Part shown: positions 40,575 through 49,397 of the stretch, piece after piece | Layout of the letters: every line of letters begins with the position of its first letter | How positions within the stretch are numbered: the stretch's first letter is position 1 | Source: Rathayibacter sp. VKM Ac-2760 | Lineage (GTDB): Bacteria; Actinomycetota; Actinomycetes; Actinomycetales; Microbacteriaceae | Direction: 5' to 3' | NCBI RefSeq assembly: GCF_009834185.1 | Contig: NZ_CP047173.1 | Coordinates: 3,844,001 to 3,908,000, forward strand | Length of the DNA: 64,000 bases | Made by a program: the position numbers and the translations under genes | The notes under the pieces: model-generated | Told to the model about the DNA's origin: nothing | Database searches by the model: none | Seen by the model: only the letters and a program-made list of their open reading frames with translations

Positions 40575-42500
40575 GACCGGCGCGGCGGGCGCGCCGAGCG
40601 AGACGCGGAAGCGCTGGCAGTCGTTGTTCAGCACGCTCCACTGGCCGATCCGCGTGCCGTCGACGGCCGAGCAGTTCGAGAGGTCGAGCGCCTTGCCGCT
40701 GTGCGCGGCGCGGAGCTCGACGGTGCCGTCGTTGCCGGGGCGCAGGCGCCAGCTGCTGCCGGTCACGCCGCAGGCCCCCTGCGTGACGGTCGCGCCGTCG
40801 GCGGTGGAGCCTCCGGTGACTGCGAGGCACTTCGCGGCGGCCGAGACGGGGTGCATCTCGACGGCGCCGTCGGCGGCCGCGGTGAAGGTGACGCGCTGGC
40901 ACGGCGAGCCGAGCCACTCCTGCTGCTGCAGCACCGCACCGTCGGCGGTCGAGCAGTTCGGCAGGTCGAAGGACTTGCCGGTGACGAGCGAGGTCACGGC
41001 GACGGCGCCGGCCGGGCGCAGCGCCCACTCCTGCGCGGCGGCGGCGGTCGCGGTCGACTGGCGGATCGCTCCGGAGACCGCGTCGAGCACCTTGCCGCTC
41101 GTGCGGTTCGTCAGCGTCGAGTAGCCGCCGGTGCCCGGGGCGACCGTCCACTGCTGGCAGGAGGTCGTCAGCCAGGCCGACTGCTGCAGTGCGGAACCCG
41201 ACGCGGTCGAGCAGCCGACCGGGCCCAGGGACTTGCCGCTGCTCGCGTTCACGACGCGCAGGTAGCCGTCGCCGGTGCTGTCGAGCGTCCAGTTCGCGCG
41301 GGGCGTGGCGCAGGAGCCCTGCACGACGCCCGCTCCGTCGCCGCTCTGCGCGGAGGAGACGGTGGCGCAGAGGCCGGTGCTGCGACTGACCAGCTGCCAC
41401 GGCGCGCCCTCGACGCGGGCGGTGATCGGCGCGTTCTCGCCGCTGGGGACGGGGATCCGCGCGGCGGTGCCGAGCGGGACACCGAAGTCGGGCTCACCCT
41501 CGGCGGTCCAGTCGACGATGTGCGCGCGGGCCGAGCGCTGGCGGCCGCAGCCGTCGTTCGGGCCGGGGTTCGCGTGGTAGAGGTTCCAGGTCTCGGTGCC
41601 GTCGGGCGAGTCGAAGAAGTCGTTGTGGCCGGTGCCGTACTCGCCGTTCGCCTTCGAGAAGACGGGGCCGTCGCTCTTGGTCCAGGAGGAGGCGAGCACG
41701 GGGTCGCCGGTGCCGTCGTACTCGAGGGTGCCGAGCTGGTAGTCCTCGGTGCCGCAGAAGCTGGCCGAGTAGACGATCCAGGTGCGGCCGTCCTTCTGCA
41801 GCGGGACCGGGCCCTCGTTCACCGGTGCGCCGATGGTCTCCCACGGCTCGACCGGCTGGGACAGCACGTTCAGCGGACCGGTCGCGGTCCACGGGTCGGA
41901 CATCCGGGCGATGTAGTTGTTCTGCAGGCGGTTCGGCCCGGCCGAGAACGCCGACCAGGTCATGAACAGCTCGCCGTTGAGCTCCAGGTAGGCGCCGTCG
42001 ATGTTCCAGTCGTCGGTCGGGACCGGGCGGCCCTTGTAGCTGTACGGACCCATCGGGTCGTCGCCCGCGCTCTCGATCACCTGGAGGTGCTGGCGATCGA
42101 AGTTCCCGGCCGTGCCCATCGTGTACATCAGGTACCAGCGCCAGCCGTTCGGCCCCTCGAGCCGCTGCAGCTCGGGCGCCCACATGTTGGCGTTCCGGCC
42201 CGGGTTGGTGTCGGTGTAGACGGTCACCGGAGTCGCGGTGCCCAGCGCCGCGAGCGTCGGCGCCTTGCGCATCACCACGCGGTTGTCCCACGTCGTCGCG
42301 ACGAGGTAGTAGTTGCCGTCGTGGAACTCGATCGTCGGGTCGGCCGTGTCCGGCTCGAGCGGATTCGTGAAGGTCGACTCGCCGATCGCGGCGGCGGGGC
42401 TCGCGGCGGCCAGCGGCAGCGCGACGACCGCCGCGAGCAGGATCAGGAGGCCGGCGGTCAACCGGCGTCGAAGGCCCGGAGCGGGCGCGGTCAGGTGCAT
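40290..42500 (-). CDS. Secreted GH43 arabinofuranosidase with ricin-type lectin domains
   Basis: 736 residues; start ATG 42500 with GGAG upstream. Signal peptide 1-38. GH43 catalytic domain ~43-345: PDTADPTIEFHDGNYYLVAT (base Asp), DDWNIDGAYLELNGE (Asp) and APVNEGPVPLQKDG (acid Glu). Then two ricin B-type beta-trefoils (~365-500, ~505-640) with recurring sugar-pocket sequences such as GKSFDLPNCSTADGAVLQQQEW and GKALDLSNCSAVDGTRIGQW. Ends with the two-Cys module but stops at ...ATTC, without the final Gly. Promoter TTGACG-N18-TACCGT (42615-42586) is overlapped by the shared operator. First gene of its operon. Confidence 0.92.
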   Translation of the reverse strand: MHLTAPAPGLRRRLTAGLLILLAAVVALPLAAASPAAAIGESTFTNPLEPDTADPTIEFHDGNYYLVATTWDNRVVMRKAPTLAALGTATPVTVYTDTNPGRNANMWAPELQRLEGPNGWRWYLMYTMGTAGNFDRQHLQVIESAGDDPMGPYSYKGRPVPTDDWNIDGAYLELNGELFMTWSAFSAGPNRLQNNYIARMSDPWTATGPLNVLSQPVEPWETIGAPVNEGPVPLQKDGRTWIVYSASFCGTEDYQLGTLEYDGTGDPVLASSWTKSDGPVFSKANGEYGTGHNDFFDSPDGTETWNLYHANPGPNDGCGRQRSARAHIVDWTAEGEPDFGVPLGTAARIPVPSGENAPITARVEGAPWQLVSRSTGLCATVSSAQSGDGAGVVQGSCATPRANWTLDSTGDGYLRVVNASSGKSLGPVGCSTASGSALQQSAWLTTSCQQWTVAPGTGGYSTLTNRTSGKVLDAVSGAIRQSTATAAAAQEWALRPAGAVAVTSLVTGKSFDLPNCSTADGAVLQQQEWLGSPCQRVTFTAAADGAVEMHPVSAAAKCLAVTGGSTADGATVTQGACGVTGSSWRLRPGNDGTVELRAAHSGKALDLSNCSAVDGTRIGQWSVLNNDCQRFRVSLGAPAAPVALQLAATSTVRCLAGKPVLTTTVKNTDDLPADITVTTAAGTKTYPAVAGGKNATASFTVRQPTLAAGSASVTGAGVDDTGRAATQSAAYPATTC

Positions 42501-42580
42501 GGATGACTCCGTCGTCGATCGTGATGCGGGTGCACCCGGACGGCCGCAGGAGGGCCGGAAGAAGAGCCGGGGCGAGAATT

Positions 42581-42615
42581 TGTTCACGGTAACAGCGGCG
42601 GTCGCGCACCGTCAA
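42581..42615. promoter_or_regulatory. Shared operator, site 2, with promoter of the GH43 operon
   Basis: Operator TGTTCACGGTAACA at 42581-42594 (same 14-mer, opposite orientation). On the minus strand TTGACG (42615-42610) and TACCGT (42591-42586) with an 18-nt spacer form a promoter whose -10 lies within the operator. It is in the intergenic space between the GH43 operon and divergent lacI. Confidence 0.85.
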
Positions 42616-42779
42616 ACCCCTCCTCCCGATCGTGTTCGACGTCGATTCCCGCCCGGAGCGCCGTGCCGCACAGGGGCGGCTGACTATGCTGAACGGACCC
42701 GCGATGCCGAGCCCTCGTCATCCCGCCCGCACCGCCGGTGCACGGCTCTCCCGCCCGGGGAGCGGAGGAGGTCCGCGCC

Positions 42780-43781
42780 ATGGCCGATCGGCCTAACCTC
42801 CGTCATGTCGCCGCGGTCGCCGGCGTCTCGCACATGACAGTCTCGCGGGTGCTCAGCGGGCATCCGAACATCAAGGAGTCGACCCGGCAGCGGGTGCTCG
42901 AGGCCGTCTCCGAGCTCGACTACCGCCCCAACATCGCGGCGCGCTCGCTCGTCACCCAGCGCACCGACCGCATCGGCGTGATGGTCGAGAGCGGCGCCGA
43001 GTTCGGCCCGTCGAGCACCCTCCGCGCGATCGAGCGCGCCGCCCGCGAGAAGGGCTACTCGATCACCTCGGTCGCGCTGCGCGACGACGCGGAGCTCAGC
43101 CCGACCGACGCGATCAAGCACCTCACCGGCCTCGGGATCGACGCGCTGTGCGTGATCGCGCCGCGCTCCTCCTCCGTCGCGACGCTGCGCACCGTGGAGA
43201 TCGGCGTGCCGACGCTCGTCGTGAAGAGCGACAAGGACGCGAACTTCCTCACCGTCTCCGTCGATCAGCAGGGCGGGATGAGCCAGGCCGTCGACCACCT
43301 CGCCTCGCTCGGTCACCGCGACGTGCTGCACATGTCCGGCCCGCTCGACTGGCTCGATGCGCGCGCCCGCGAGCGCGCCTTCCACAGTCGCGCCAAGGCC
43401 TGGGGCATGCGCGAGCGCCCGATCGTGGTCGGCGACTGGACCCCCGACTCCGGCTACGAGTTCGCGCGGAGCCTGCAGTCGGTGCCCGAGTTCACCGCGA
43501 TGGTCGTCGCGAACGACGAGATGGCGCTCGGCGTCATCCACGGGCTCGTCGAGCGGGGCATCCGCGTGCCGCAGGACGTCAGCGTCATCGGCTTCGACGA
43601 CCTGCCGACCGCCCGGCACTTCCTGCCCCCGCTGACCACCGTGCGGCAGGACTTCGACAAGCTCGGCACCACCGTCGCGGAGGTGATCCACGCCAGCATC
43701 CGCGGCCAGGAGATCCCGCAGCGCACGCGGATCGCCACCGAGCTCGTGATCCGCGAGTCGACGGCGCCGCCGCGGAGCTGA
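42780..43781 (+). CDS. LacI-family regulator, candidate controller of the arabinan regulon
   Basis: 333 residues; ATG 42780 with GGAGGAGG upstream. HTH ~5-55 (NLRHVAAVAGVSHMTVSRVL, hinge YRPNIAARSLVTQRT), then the ligand domain (IGVMVESGAEFG, GIDALCVIAPRSSS, GHRDVLHMSGPLDWLDA, VVANDEMALGVIHGLVERG, SVIGFDDLPTARHFLPPLTT). Divergent from the GH43 pair with operator site 2 between. Since three further identical operators precede GH127, the furanose importer and the double-GH43 gene, this protein is the natural candidate to bind them all; the inducer is likely arabinose or arabino-oligosaccharide. Inference from position. Confidence 0.93.
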   Translation: MADRPNLRHVAAVAGVSHMTVSRVLSGHPNIKESTRQRVLEAVSELDYRPNIAARSLVTQRTDRIGVMVESGAEFGPSSTLRAIERAAREKGYSITSVALRDDAELSPTDAIKHLTGLGIDALCVIAPRSSSVATLRTVEIGVPTLVVKSDKDANFLTVSVDQQGGMSQAVDHLASLGHRDVLHMSGPLDWLDARARERAFHSRAKAWGMRERPIVVGDWTPDSGYEFARSLQSVPEFTAMVVANDEMALGVIHGLVERGIRVPQDVSVIGFDDLPTARHFLPPLTTVRQDFDKLGTTVAEVIHASIRGQEIPQRTRIATELVIRESTAPPRS

Positions 43782-43858
43782 CCGCTCGCGTATCATCGGC
43801 GGCACCCCAGGCGCGACGCTCCCCCGGCGCCGCATCGCACACGAACCGAGGACGGCAC

Positions 43859-45448
43859 GTGGCAGTTCGGTCGACGACGACTCCGGCACGCCCCGGTCCC
43901 GCACGCCCGGACCCGGTGGTCGAGATGAGCGGGATCCACGTCTCCTTCTCCTCCGGGCCGGCGCTGGCGGGCGCGGGTCTGCGCCTCGTGCCCGGCGAGA
44001 TCCACGGGCTGATGGGCGAGAACGGCGCCGGCAAGTCGACGCTGATCAAGACGCTGACCGGGATCCACCAGCCGGACGCCGGCGAGATCGTCGTCGACGG
44101 CGTCGCCCGCCGCTTCAGCGGACCGGCCGACGCGAAGGCCGCGGGCATCACCGCCGTCTTCCAGGACGAGCGGCTGACCGACAACCTCAGCATCGGCGAG
44201 AACGTGATGATCGGGCACGAGCTCCGCGGGCGCTTCGGCATCTCCTGGCCGCGCACCCACGCGCGCGCGGCCGAGATGCTGGCCGAGCTGGGCCTCGAGG
44301 ACCTCGATCCGCGCCTCCCGCTGCGCTCGCTCTCCCCCGCGATCCGCCAGCTCGTCGCGATCGGCCGCGCGATGGTCGACCGGCCGCGCGTGCTGATCCT
44401 CGACGAGCCCACCTCGAGCCTCGACCTCGGCGACGTCGCCCGGCTGTTCACGGTGCTGCGGCGGCTGCGCAGCCAGGGCGTCGCGATCGTGTTCGTCTCG
44501 CACTTCCTCGAGCAGGTGCTCACGCTCAGCGACCGCATCACCGTGCTGCGCGACGGCCGCACCGAGGGCGAGTACCCGGCGGGGCGGATGGACCGGGCCG
44601 AGCTGATCGCGAAGATGATCGGCAAGGACATCGACGCGCTCCGCCAGATCGGCTCCGACCGCCGCGAGCACCGCAAGCAGCCCACCGGCCCGGCGATCTA
44701 CCGCGCGGTCGGCATCGGCCGGAAGGGCGCCGTCTCGCCCACCGACCTCGAGCTGCACCGCGGCGAGATCGTCGGCTTCGCAGGCCTGCGCGGCTCCGGG
44801 CGCACCGAGCTGGCGTCGCTGCTCAGCGGCGTCGAGCGGCCGGACAGCGGCGAGGTGCTGATCGACGGCGAGCACGCGGAGATCGTCGATCCGGTCTCGG
44901 GGCTGCGGCACCGCATCGCGCACTCGAGCGAGAACCGGCGCGAGGACGGCATCATCGGCGACCTCTCCCTCCGCGACAACCTCGTGCTGGGGCTGCAGGC
45001 GCTGCGCGGCTGGGCGCACCCGCTCTCGGCGGCCGAGACGGATGCGCTGGTCGCCACCTACGTCGAGGCGCTGAACATCACGCCGGCCGACCCGGACATC
45101 CCGGTCAAGTACCTCTCCGGCGGCAACCAGCAGAAGGTCGTGCTGGCGCGCTGGCTCGCCACCCGGCCGCGCCTCCTGGTGCTCGACGAGCCGGCGCGCG
45201 GCGTCGACGTCGCCTCGAAGGTCGAGATCCAGGCGCACATCGCGCAGCTCGCGAAGGAGGGCGTCTCGATCGTCTACATCTCCTCCGAGCTGGAGGAGGT
45301 GGTGCGCCTCAGCGACCGCATCGTCGTCTTCAAGGACCGCGAGAAGATCGGCGAGGTCAGCAACGGCCCGTGGCTGACCGTCGACACCATCGTCGAGATG
45401 ATCGCGGCGGACACCACGGACGACGACGCGACCGACGACGCCTGGTGA
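43859..45448 (+). CDS. RbsA-type sugar ABC ATPase without adjacent permease
   Basis: 529 residues; GTG 43859 after GAGGA. Two fused nucleotide-binding domains as in CUT2 importers. First has Walker A GENGAGKS, Walker B LILDEPTSSLD and a weak signature LSPAIRQ in place of LSGGQ. Second has GLRGSGRT at the degenerate Walker A, LSGGNQQK and LVLDEPARGVD. Similar throughout to the ATPase at 50512-52086, so probably a paralogue. It stands alone between lacI and a nuclease gene; its permease must be encoded elsewhere, or it may serve the importer at 52-54 kb. Confidence 0.92.
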   Translation: MAVRSTTTPARPGPARPDPVVEMSGIHVSFSSGPALAGAGLRLVPGEIHGLMGENGAGKSTLIKTLTGIHQPDAGEIVVDGVARRFSGPADAKAAGITAVFQDERLTDNLSIGENVMIGHELRGRFGISWPRTHARAAEMLAELGLEDLDPRLPLRSLSPAIRQLVAIGRAMVDRPRVLILDEPTSSLDLGDVARLFTVLRRLRSQGVAIVFVSHFLEQVLTLSDRITVLRDGRTEGEYPAGRMDRAELIAKMIGKDIDALRQIGSDRREHRKQPTGPAIYRAVGIGRKGAVSPTDLELHRGEIVGFAGLRGSGRTELASLLSGVERPDSGEVLIDGEHAEIVDPVSGLRHRIAHSSENRREDGIIGDLSLRDNLVLGLQALRGWAHPLSAAETDALVATYVEALNITPADPDIPVKYLSGGNQQKVVLARWLATRPRLLVLDEPARGVDVASKVEIQAHIAQLAKEGVSIVYISSELEEVVRLSDRIVVFKDREKIGEVSNGPWLTVDTIVEMIAADTTDDDATDDAW

Positions 45449-45452
45449 CGCG

Positions 45453-45568
45453 GGGTCTCGATACGCCGCTCCGCGGCTACTCGACCAGCATGAGAGCGGA
45501 CCCCGCCGAGCATGCGGCCCCGCCCCCATGCTGATCGAGTAGCCCTCGCAGAGGGCGTATCGAGATCC
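45453..45568. repeat. Head-to-head pair of TCTCGATACGCC repeats
   Basis: Forward unit 45453-45491 and inverted unit 45530-45568 with a ~40-bp spacer, directly after the ABC ATPase stop. Likely transcription terminator/REP-like element. Confidence 0.88.
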
Positions 45569-45652
45569 ACCACAGCCCGCACTTCGGCGATCCATCCCCC
45601 GAAACGCGGTCGTCCCGCCCGAGGCGCACGGCGCCCGGCGACCCTCGTCCGC

Positions 45653-45949
45653 ATGGCCTACCTCTACATCCTCCGCTGCGGCGACGGCAGCTACTACGTC
45701 GGCAGCACGCGGTCCCTGCACCGCCGTGTCGACGCGCACATGATGGGCAAGGGCGCCGCCTACACGCGGACGCGGCTGCCCGTGACGCTGCTCTGGCACC
45801 AGGAGTTCGACAGCATCGGCGACGCCTACTGGTGGGAGAAGCGCGTCCAGAACTGGAGCCGCGCCAAACGCGAGGCGCTGATGCGCGGCGACTACGGCGC
45901 GCTGCGGGCGGCGGCGAAGAAGCGGTTCGACAAGCCTGCGCCGGAGTAG
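45653..45949 (+). CDS. Small GIY-YIG nuclease domain protein (UPF0213/YhbQ-like)
   Basis: 98 residues, all one GIY-YIG domain: YLYILRCGDGSYYVGSTRSL carries the YIL...YVG core and the helix HRRVDAH follows with the catalytic Arg; EKRVQNWSRAKREALMRGDY includes the conserved Glu. Start ATG 45653. Flanked on both sides by repeat pairs, so it is a single-gene island. Family role is unclear, possibly DNA repair. Confidence 0.9.
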   Translation: MAYLYILRCGDGSYYVGSTRSLHRRVDAHMMGKGAAYTRTRLPVTLLWHQEFDSIGDAYWWEKRVQNWSRAKREALMRGDYGALRAAAKKRFDKPAPE

Positions 45950-45953
45950 CGCC

Positions 45954-46042
45954 GGGTCTCGATACGCCGCTGCGCGGCTACTCGACCAGCATGGGCCTTC
46001 ATGTTGATCGAGTAGCCCTCGCAGAGGGCGTATCGAGATCCA
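45954..46042. repeat. Head-to-head pair of TCTCGATACGCC repeats after the GIY-YIG gene
   Basis: Forward unit 45954-45991, inverted unit 46003-46042. The gene-free stretch 45950-46457 holds this pair, a second pair at 46222-46358, a TAGCGT -10-like box (46124-46129) followed by a C6...G6 hairpin, and the promoter of the PL11 gene. No coding gene is supported there. Confidence 0.88.
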
Positions 46043-46221
46043 CCCACGAACGGACGCGGGCCCGTAGCCGCTCGAGGCCGGCGCATTCCGCGCCACCCGA
46101 CGGCCGGCACCGGTGTGCCGGGCTAGCGTTCTCGCAATAGATCCCCCCAGGGCTCGTGCAGACGCATCCTCAATACCGGGGGGCCTTCTCTTCGACTCCG
46201 GATCCGCGCTCCGCGCGGGCC

Positions 46222-46358
46222 GGGTCTCGATACGCCGCTCCGCGGCTACTCGACCAACATGGGGCGCGCGGCCCCTGCCGACGGCGCGGGCCTGCCGAGC
46301 GGGCGGGCTCCGCCTGCCTGCTGATCGAGTAGCCCTCGCAGAGGGCGTATCGAGATCC
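46222..46358. repeat. Head-to-head pair of TCTCGATACGCC repeats upstream of PL11
   Basis: Forward unit 46222-46258 and inverted unit 46319-46358 with ~60 bp between. Ends 11 bp before the -35 box of the PL11 promoter, which it may insulate from upstream transcription. Confidence 0.87.
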
Positions 46359-46369
46359 GGTGGACACGG

Positions 46370-46399
46370 TTGACCCCTGTGAAACGTGTCACGTAGGGT
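46370..46399 (+). promoter_or_regulatory. PL11 promoter with embedded LacI-type operator
   Basis: TTGACC (46370-46375) and TAGGGT (46394-46399) with an 18-nt spacer. The spacer contains GTGAAACGTGTCAC (46379-46392), a near-perfect palindrome with central CG. It differs from the TGTTACCGTGAACA sites, suggesting a different LacI-family regulator or catabolite control. Confidence 0.7.
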
Positions 46400-46457
46400 G
46401 GCGCAGGCCGGGGAAAGCGCATTCCTGCAGCCCGGACCATCGATGCCGAGGGATTCA

Positions 46458-48989
46458 ATGCCGAATTCACGTTCACGCCGTCCGTCCACCGCCGTTGCCG
46501 CCGCGCTCGCCGCGGGGCTCGCGCTGACCGGGGCCGCGCCTGCGGCGGCGGAGTCGAGCACCGCGTCCGCCAACCCCGTGCTCACCGCGCAGCTCGAGGA
46601 CCTCGACCGCGGAGTCGTGGCGCTCGCGTCGCCCGACGGCGGCGTCTTCGTCAGCTGGCGACTGCTCGCGACGGAGGTGACCGGCTCCTCCGCGACCGGG
46701 ATGGTCGGCGCCGACTTCGCCGTGTACCGCGGCGCCGAGCGCGTCGGCGTCGTCACCGACAGCACCAACCTGCACGACCCGGCGGGCGCGCCCGGCGACG
46801 AGTACCGCGTGGTGCCGCTCGTCGACGGCGTCCCCGGCGAGCCCAGCGCGCCGGTCACCGCCTCGGCCGACGCCTTCGAGACGCTGCCGCTGCAGAAGCC
46901 GGCCGACGGCGTCACTCCCGCTGGCGAGGCGTACACGTACAGCGCCAACGACATGAGCGTCGGCGACATGGACGGCGACGGCGACTACGAGTACGTCGTG
47001 AAGTGGTACCCCTCGAACGCGAAGGACGTCTCGCAGAAGGGCTACACCGGCAGCACCTACCTCGACACCTACGAGGCCGACGGCACGCTGCTGCACCGCA
47101 TCGACCTGGGCGTGAACATCCGCTCCGGCGCGCACTACACGCAGTTCCTGGTCTCGGACTTCGACGGCGACGGCCGCTCCGAGATCATGACCAAGACGGC
47201 GCCGGGCACGACGATCCTGCCCGGCGGCGACCCGTCCCGCGTGGAGTCGATCACCCTGCTCCCCGAGGACGTCGCCGCCGGCGTCACCCCGCAGGACGAC
47301 TACCGCCTCTCCGCCGCCGGCTACCGCGAGCACCTCATCGAGGTCTTCGAGGGCTGGGGCACCCGCGAGGAGGTCGTCTCCGGCCAGTGGCCCGCCACGC
47401 TCGAGGAGGCCTTCGGCATCGCGCCGACGCACGACTACCCGCTCGACCGCGCCGGGGCGACGGAGCTCGCCGACTACTTCATCGACGTCTACGCGCCGAG
47501 CCGGAGCGACCGCAACGACCTCACCACCTTCGAGGGCTTCGTCCTGACCGGCCCGGAGTACCTCACGGTCTTCGACGGCGAGTCCGGCGAGGAGCTGCAG
47601 ACCGCCGCCTACGAGCCGGCCCGCGGCGACGACGGCCTGCTCTGGGGCGACTACGCCTACTCCCGGATCGAGCCGGGCAACCGCAACGACCGCTTCCTCG
47701 CGGGCGTCGCCTCCTTCGACGGCGAGACGCAGTCCGCCGTCTTCGCCCGCGGCTACTACACCCGCGCGGTCGTCGTCGCCTACGACTGGGACGGCAGCGA
47801 GCTCTCGCAGCGCTGGGTCGCCGACAGCGGCCACGTCCCGCTGACCAACCCGTTCAACGACACCCCGCACGGCCGCGAGGGCACCAGCCCGGAGTGGGCG
47901 ACGCTCACCACCCAGGGCTTCCACTCGCTCAGCGCCGCGGACGTCGACGGCGACGGCCGGCAGGAGATCGTCTACGGCTCCGCCACCCTCGACGACGACG
48001 GCAGCCTGCTGTACAGCTCCTACGACACCCTGCCCGAGGGCAGCAGCGCGCCCGGCACCGAGGCCAAGCTCGGCCACGGCGACGCGATGCACGTCACCGA
48101 CATCGACCCGGCGAACCCCGGGCTCGAGATCTTCACCGTGCACGAGGGCGGAGTCGGCGCGCCCTACGGCTACGCGCTGCGCGACGCCGCCACCGGCGAG
48201 GTGCTCTTCGGCGCCTACTCCGGCAAGGACACCGGGCGCGGGATGATCGGCGACATCGATCCGGCGATCCCCGGCCAGGAGGTCTGGGCGATCGGCGAGC
48301 TGTCGGCGAGCGGCGAGCCGCTCACGGGCGGGGATCCCGCTCAGCAGCCCGGCACCAATCAGAGCATCCGCTGGGCCGCGGACATGACGACGCAGATCGT
48401 GGCGAGCACGACGATGCAGGACGCGACGCCCGTCACTCCGACGATCGTCACCGGCGACGGGACGGTGCTGCTCTCGGCCGACGGGACGGTCACGAACAAC
48501 GGCACCAAGGGCAACCCGTCGCTGGTCGCGGACGTGCTCGGCGACTGGCGCGAGGAGCTGCTGCTGCCGACGAGCGACTCGAGCGCGATCCGGATCTACT
48601 CGAGCACCGAGGTCACCGACCGCAAGCTGACCACGCTGATGCACGACCCGCAGTACCGGGTCGAGGTCGCACGCCAGCAGACGGCGTACAACCAGCCGTC
48701 GTACACCTCCTACGGGTTGGCGAGCGACATCGACTGGGCGACGGTGCCGGTACTGGCGCAGCAGGGGACGGCGCCGACGCCCGCGCCGACCGGGACCCCC
48801 GTGCCGATGCCGACCGAGACCGCGCCGCCCGTCGTGCCCGCGCCGCACGCCCCCGCGCCCGTCGCCGGGCCCGACGGCGAGCTCGCCGCCACCGGCACCG
48901 ACCTGACGCTGCTGCCGCTCGGGGCGCTCGCGCTCCTGCTCGGCGGCGGGGCACTGCTGCTGCGCCGCCGCCTGCAGCACGGCGGGTAG
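46458..48989 (+). CDS. Cell-wall-anchored PL11 rhamnogalacturonan lyase
   Basis: 843 residues. ATG 46458 chosen because GAGGGA (46448-46453) precedes it; earlier in-frame starts lie near or before the predicted transcription start. Signal peptide ~1-32. Typical PL11 eight-bladed propeller with calcium-binding repeats: SVGDMDGDGDYEYVVKWYPS, VSDFDGDGRSEIMTKTAPGT, SAADVDGDGRQEIVYGSA, and C-terminal DVLGDWREELLLPT. Then a Pro/Thr linker and an LAxTG-type sorting signal (LAATGTD, hydrophobic helix, RRR), expected for sortase E. Cleaves the rhamnogalacturonan-I backbone by beta-elimination at the cell surface, yielding unsaturated oligosaccharides that GH105 can process. Confidence 0.94.
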   Translation: MPNSRSRRPSTAVAAALAAGLALTGAAPAAAESSTASANPVLTAQLEDLDRGVVALASPDGGVFVSWRLLATEVTGSSATGMVGADFAVYRGAERVGVVTDSTNLHDPAGAPGDEYRVVPLVDGVPGEPSAPVTASADAFETLPLQKPADGVTPAGEAYTYSANDMSVGDMDGDGDYEYVVKWYPSNAKDVSQKGYTGSTYLDTYEADGTLLHRIDLGVNIRSGAHYTQFLVSDFDGDGRSEIMTKTAPGTTILPGGDPSRVESITLLPEDVAAGVTPQDDYRLSAAGYREHLIEVFEGWGTREEVVSGQWPATLEEAFGIAPTHDYPLDRAGATELADYFIDVYAPSRSDRNDLTTFEGFVLTGPEYLTVFDGESGEELQTAAYEPARGDDGLLWGDYAYSRIEPGNRNDRFLAGVASFDGETQSAVFARGYYTRAVVVAYDWDGSELSQRWVADSGHVPLTNPFNDTPHGREGTSPEWATLTTQGFHSLSAADVDGDGRQEIVYGSATLDDDGSLLYSSYDTLPEGSSAPGTEAKLGHGDAMHVTDIDPANPGLEIFTVHEGGVGAPYGYALRDAATGEVLFGAYSGKDTGRGMIGDIDPAIPGQEVWAIGELSASGEPLTGGDPAQQPGTNQSIRWAADMTTQIVASTTMQDATPVTPTIVTGDGTVLLSADGTVTNNGTKGNPSLVADVLGDWREELLLPTSDSSAIRIYSSTEVTDRKLTTLMHDPQYRVEVARQQTAYNQPSYTSYGLASDIDWATVPVLAQQGTAPTPAPTGTPVPMPTETAPPVVPAPHAPAPVAGPDGELAATGTDLTLLPLGALALLLGGGALLLRRRLQHGG

Positions 48990-48990
48990 C

Positions 48991-49118
48991 ACCGATCGAG
49001 TAGCCGCGCAGCGGCCCTCCTTGCTGGTCGAGTAGCCGCGCAGCGGCGTATCGAGACCCCACCCCCCGGCAGACGGTGGATCTCGATACGCCCGCTCCGC
49101 GGGCTACTCGATCAGCAG
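48991..49118. repeat. Three TCTCGATACGCC-type repeats after PL11
   Basis: A partial unit at 48991-49018, a unit 49022-49056 (CTGGTCGAGTAGCCGCGCAGC) and an inverted unit 49076-49118. The gap 48990-49397 contains only these repeats plus the importer promoter and operator; no further gene is supported. Confidence 0.86.
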
Positions 49119-49198
49119 GAGACGGACCCGTCGCCTCCCCCGAGGTGGCGGGCCCTTCGCGTTAATGCACGATCGTTACCGGAGACGCCGATGCGCTG

Positions 49199-49228
49199 TT
49201 GCGTCACAAGAATTGTTCACGGTAACAT
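49199..49228 (+). promoter_or_regulatory. Furanose importer promoter with shared operator, site 3
   Basis: TTGCGT (49199-49204) and TAACAT (49223-49228), 18-nt spacer. Operator TGTTCACGGTAACA at 49214-49227 overlaps the -10 box. Predicted 5' UTR about 165 nt before ATG 49398. Confidence 0.8.
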
Positions 49229-49397
49229 TTTGCCCAGGACGCACCCGGACGTGTCACTGCACGACGGGCGTCCACCGCACATCCTGCACTCACCGCACCT
49301 CGGGCGCCAGGCCCGCACTGCACACTCATCACATCCGGGCCCCTGGGCCCGCACCCACGGACGCTCCCGCGCGTCCGTGATCTCAAGGAGGAGATCC

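Noticed and set aside
46473..48992. An 839-codon minus-strand frame opposite PL11
   Set aside because: Low-complexity antisense reading; PL11 calcium-binding repeats on the plus strand are unmistakable.
49229..49397. Riboswitch in the ~165-nt leader of the furanose importer
   Set aside because: No recognisable aptamer core or terminator pair; control is explained by the operator.
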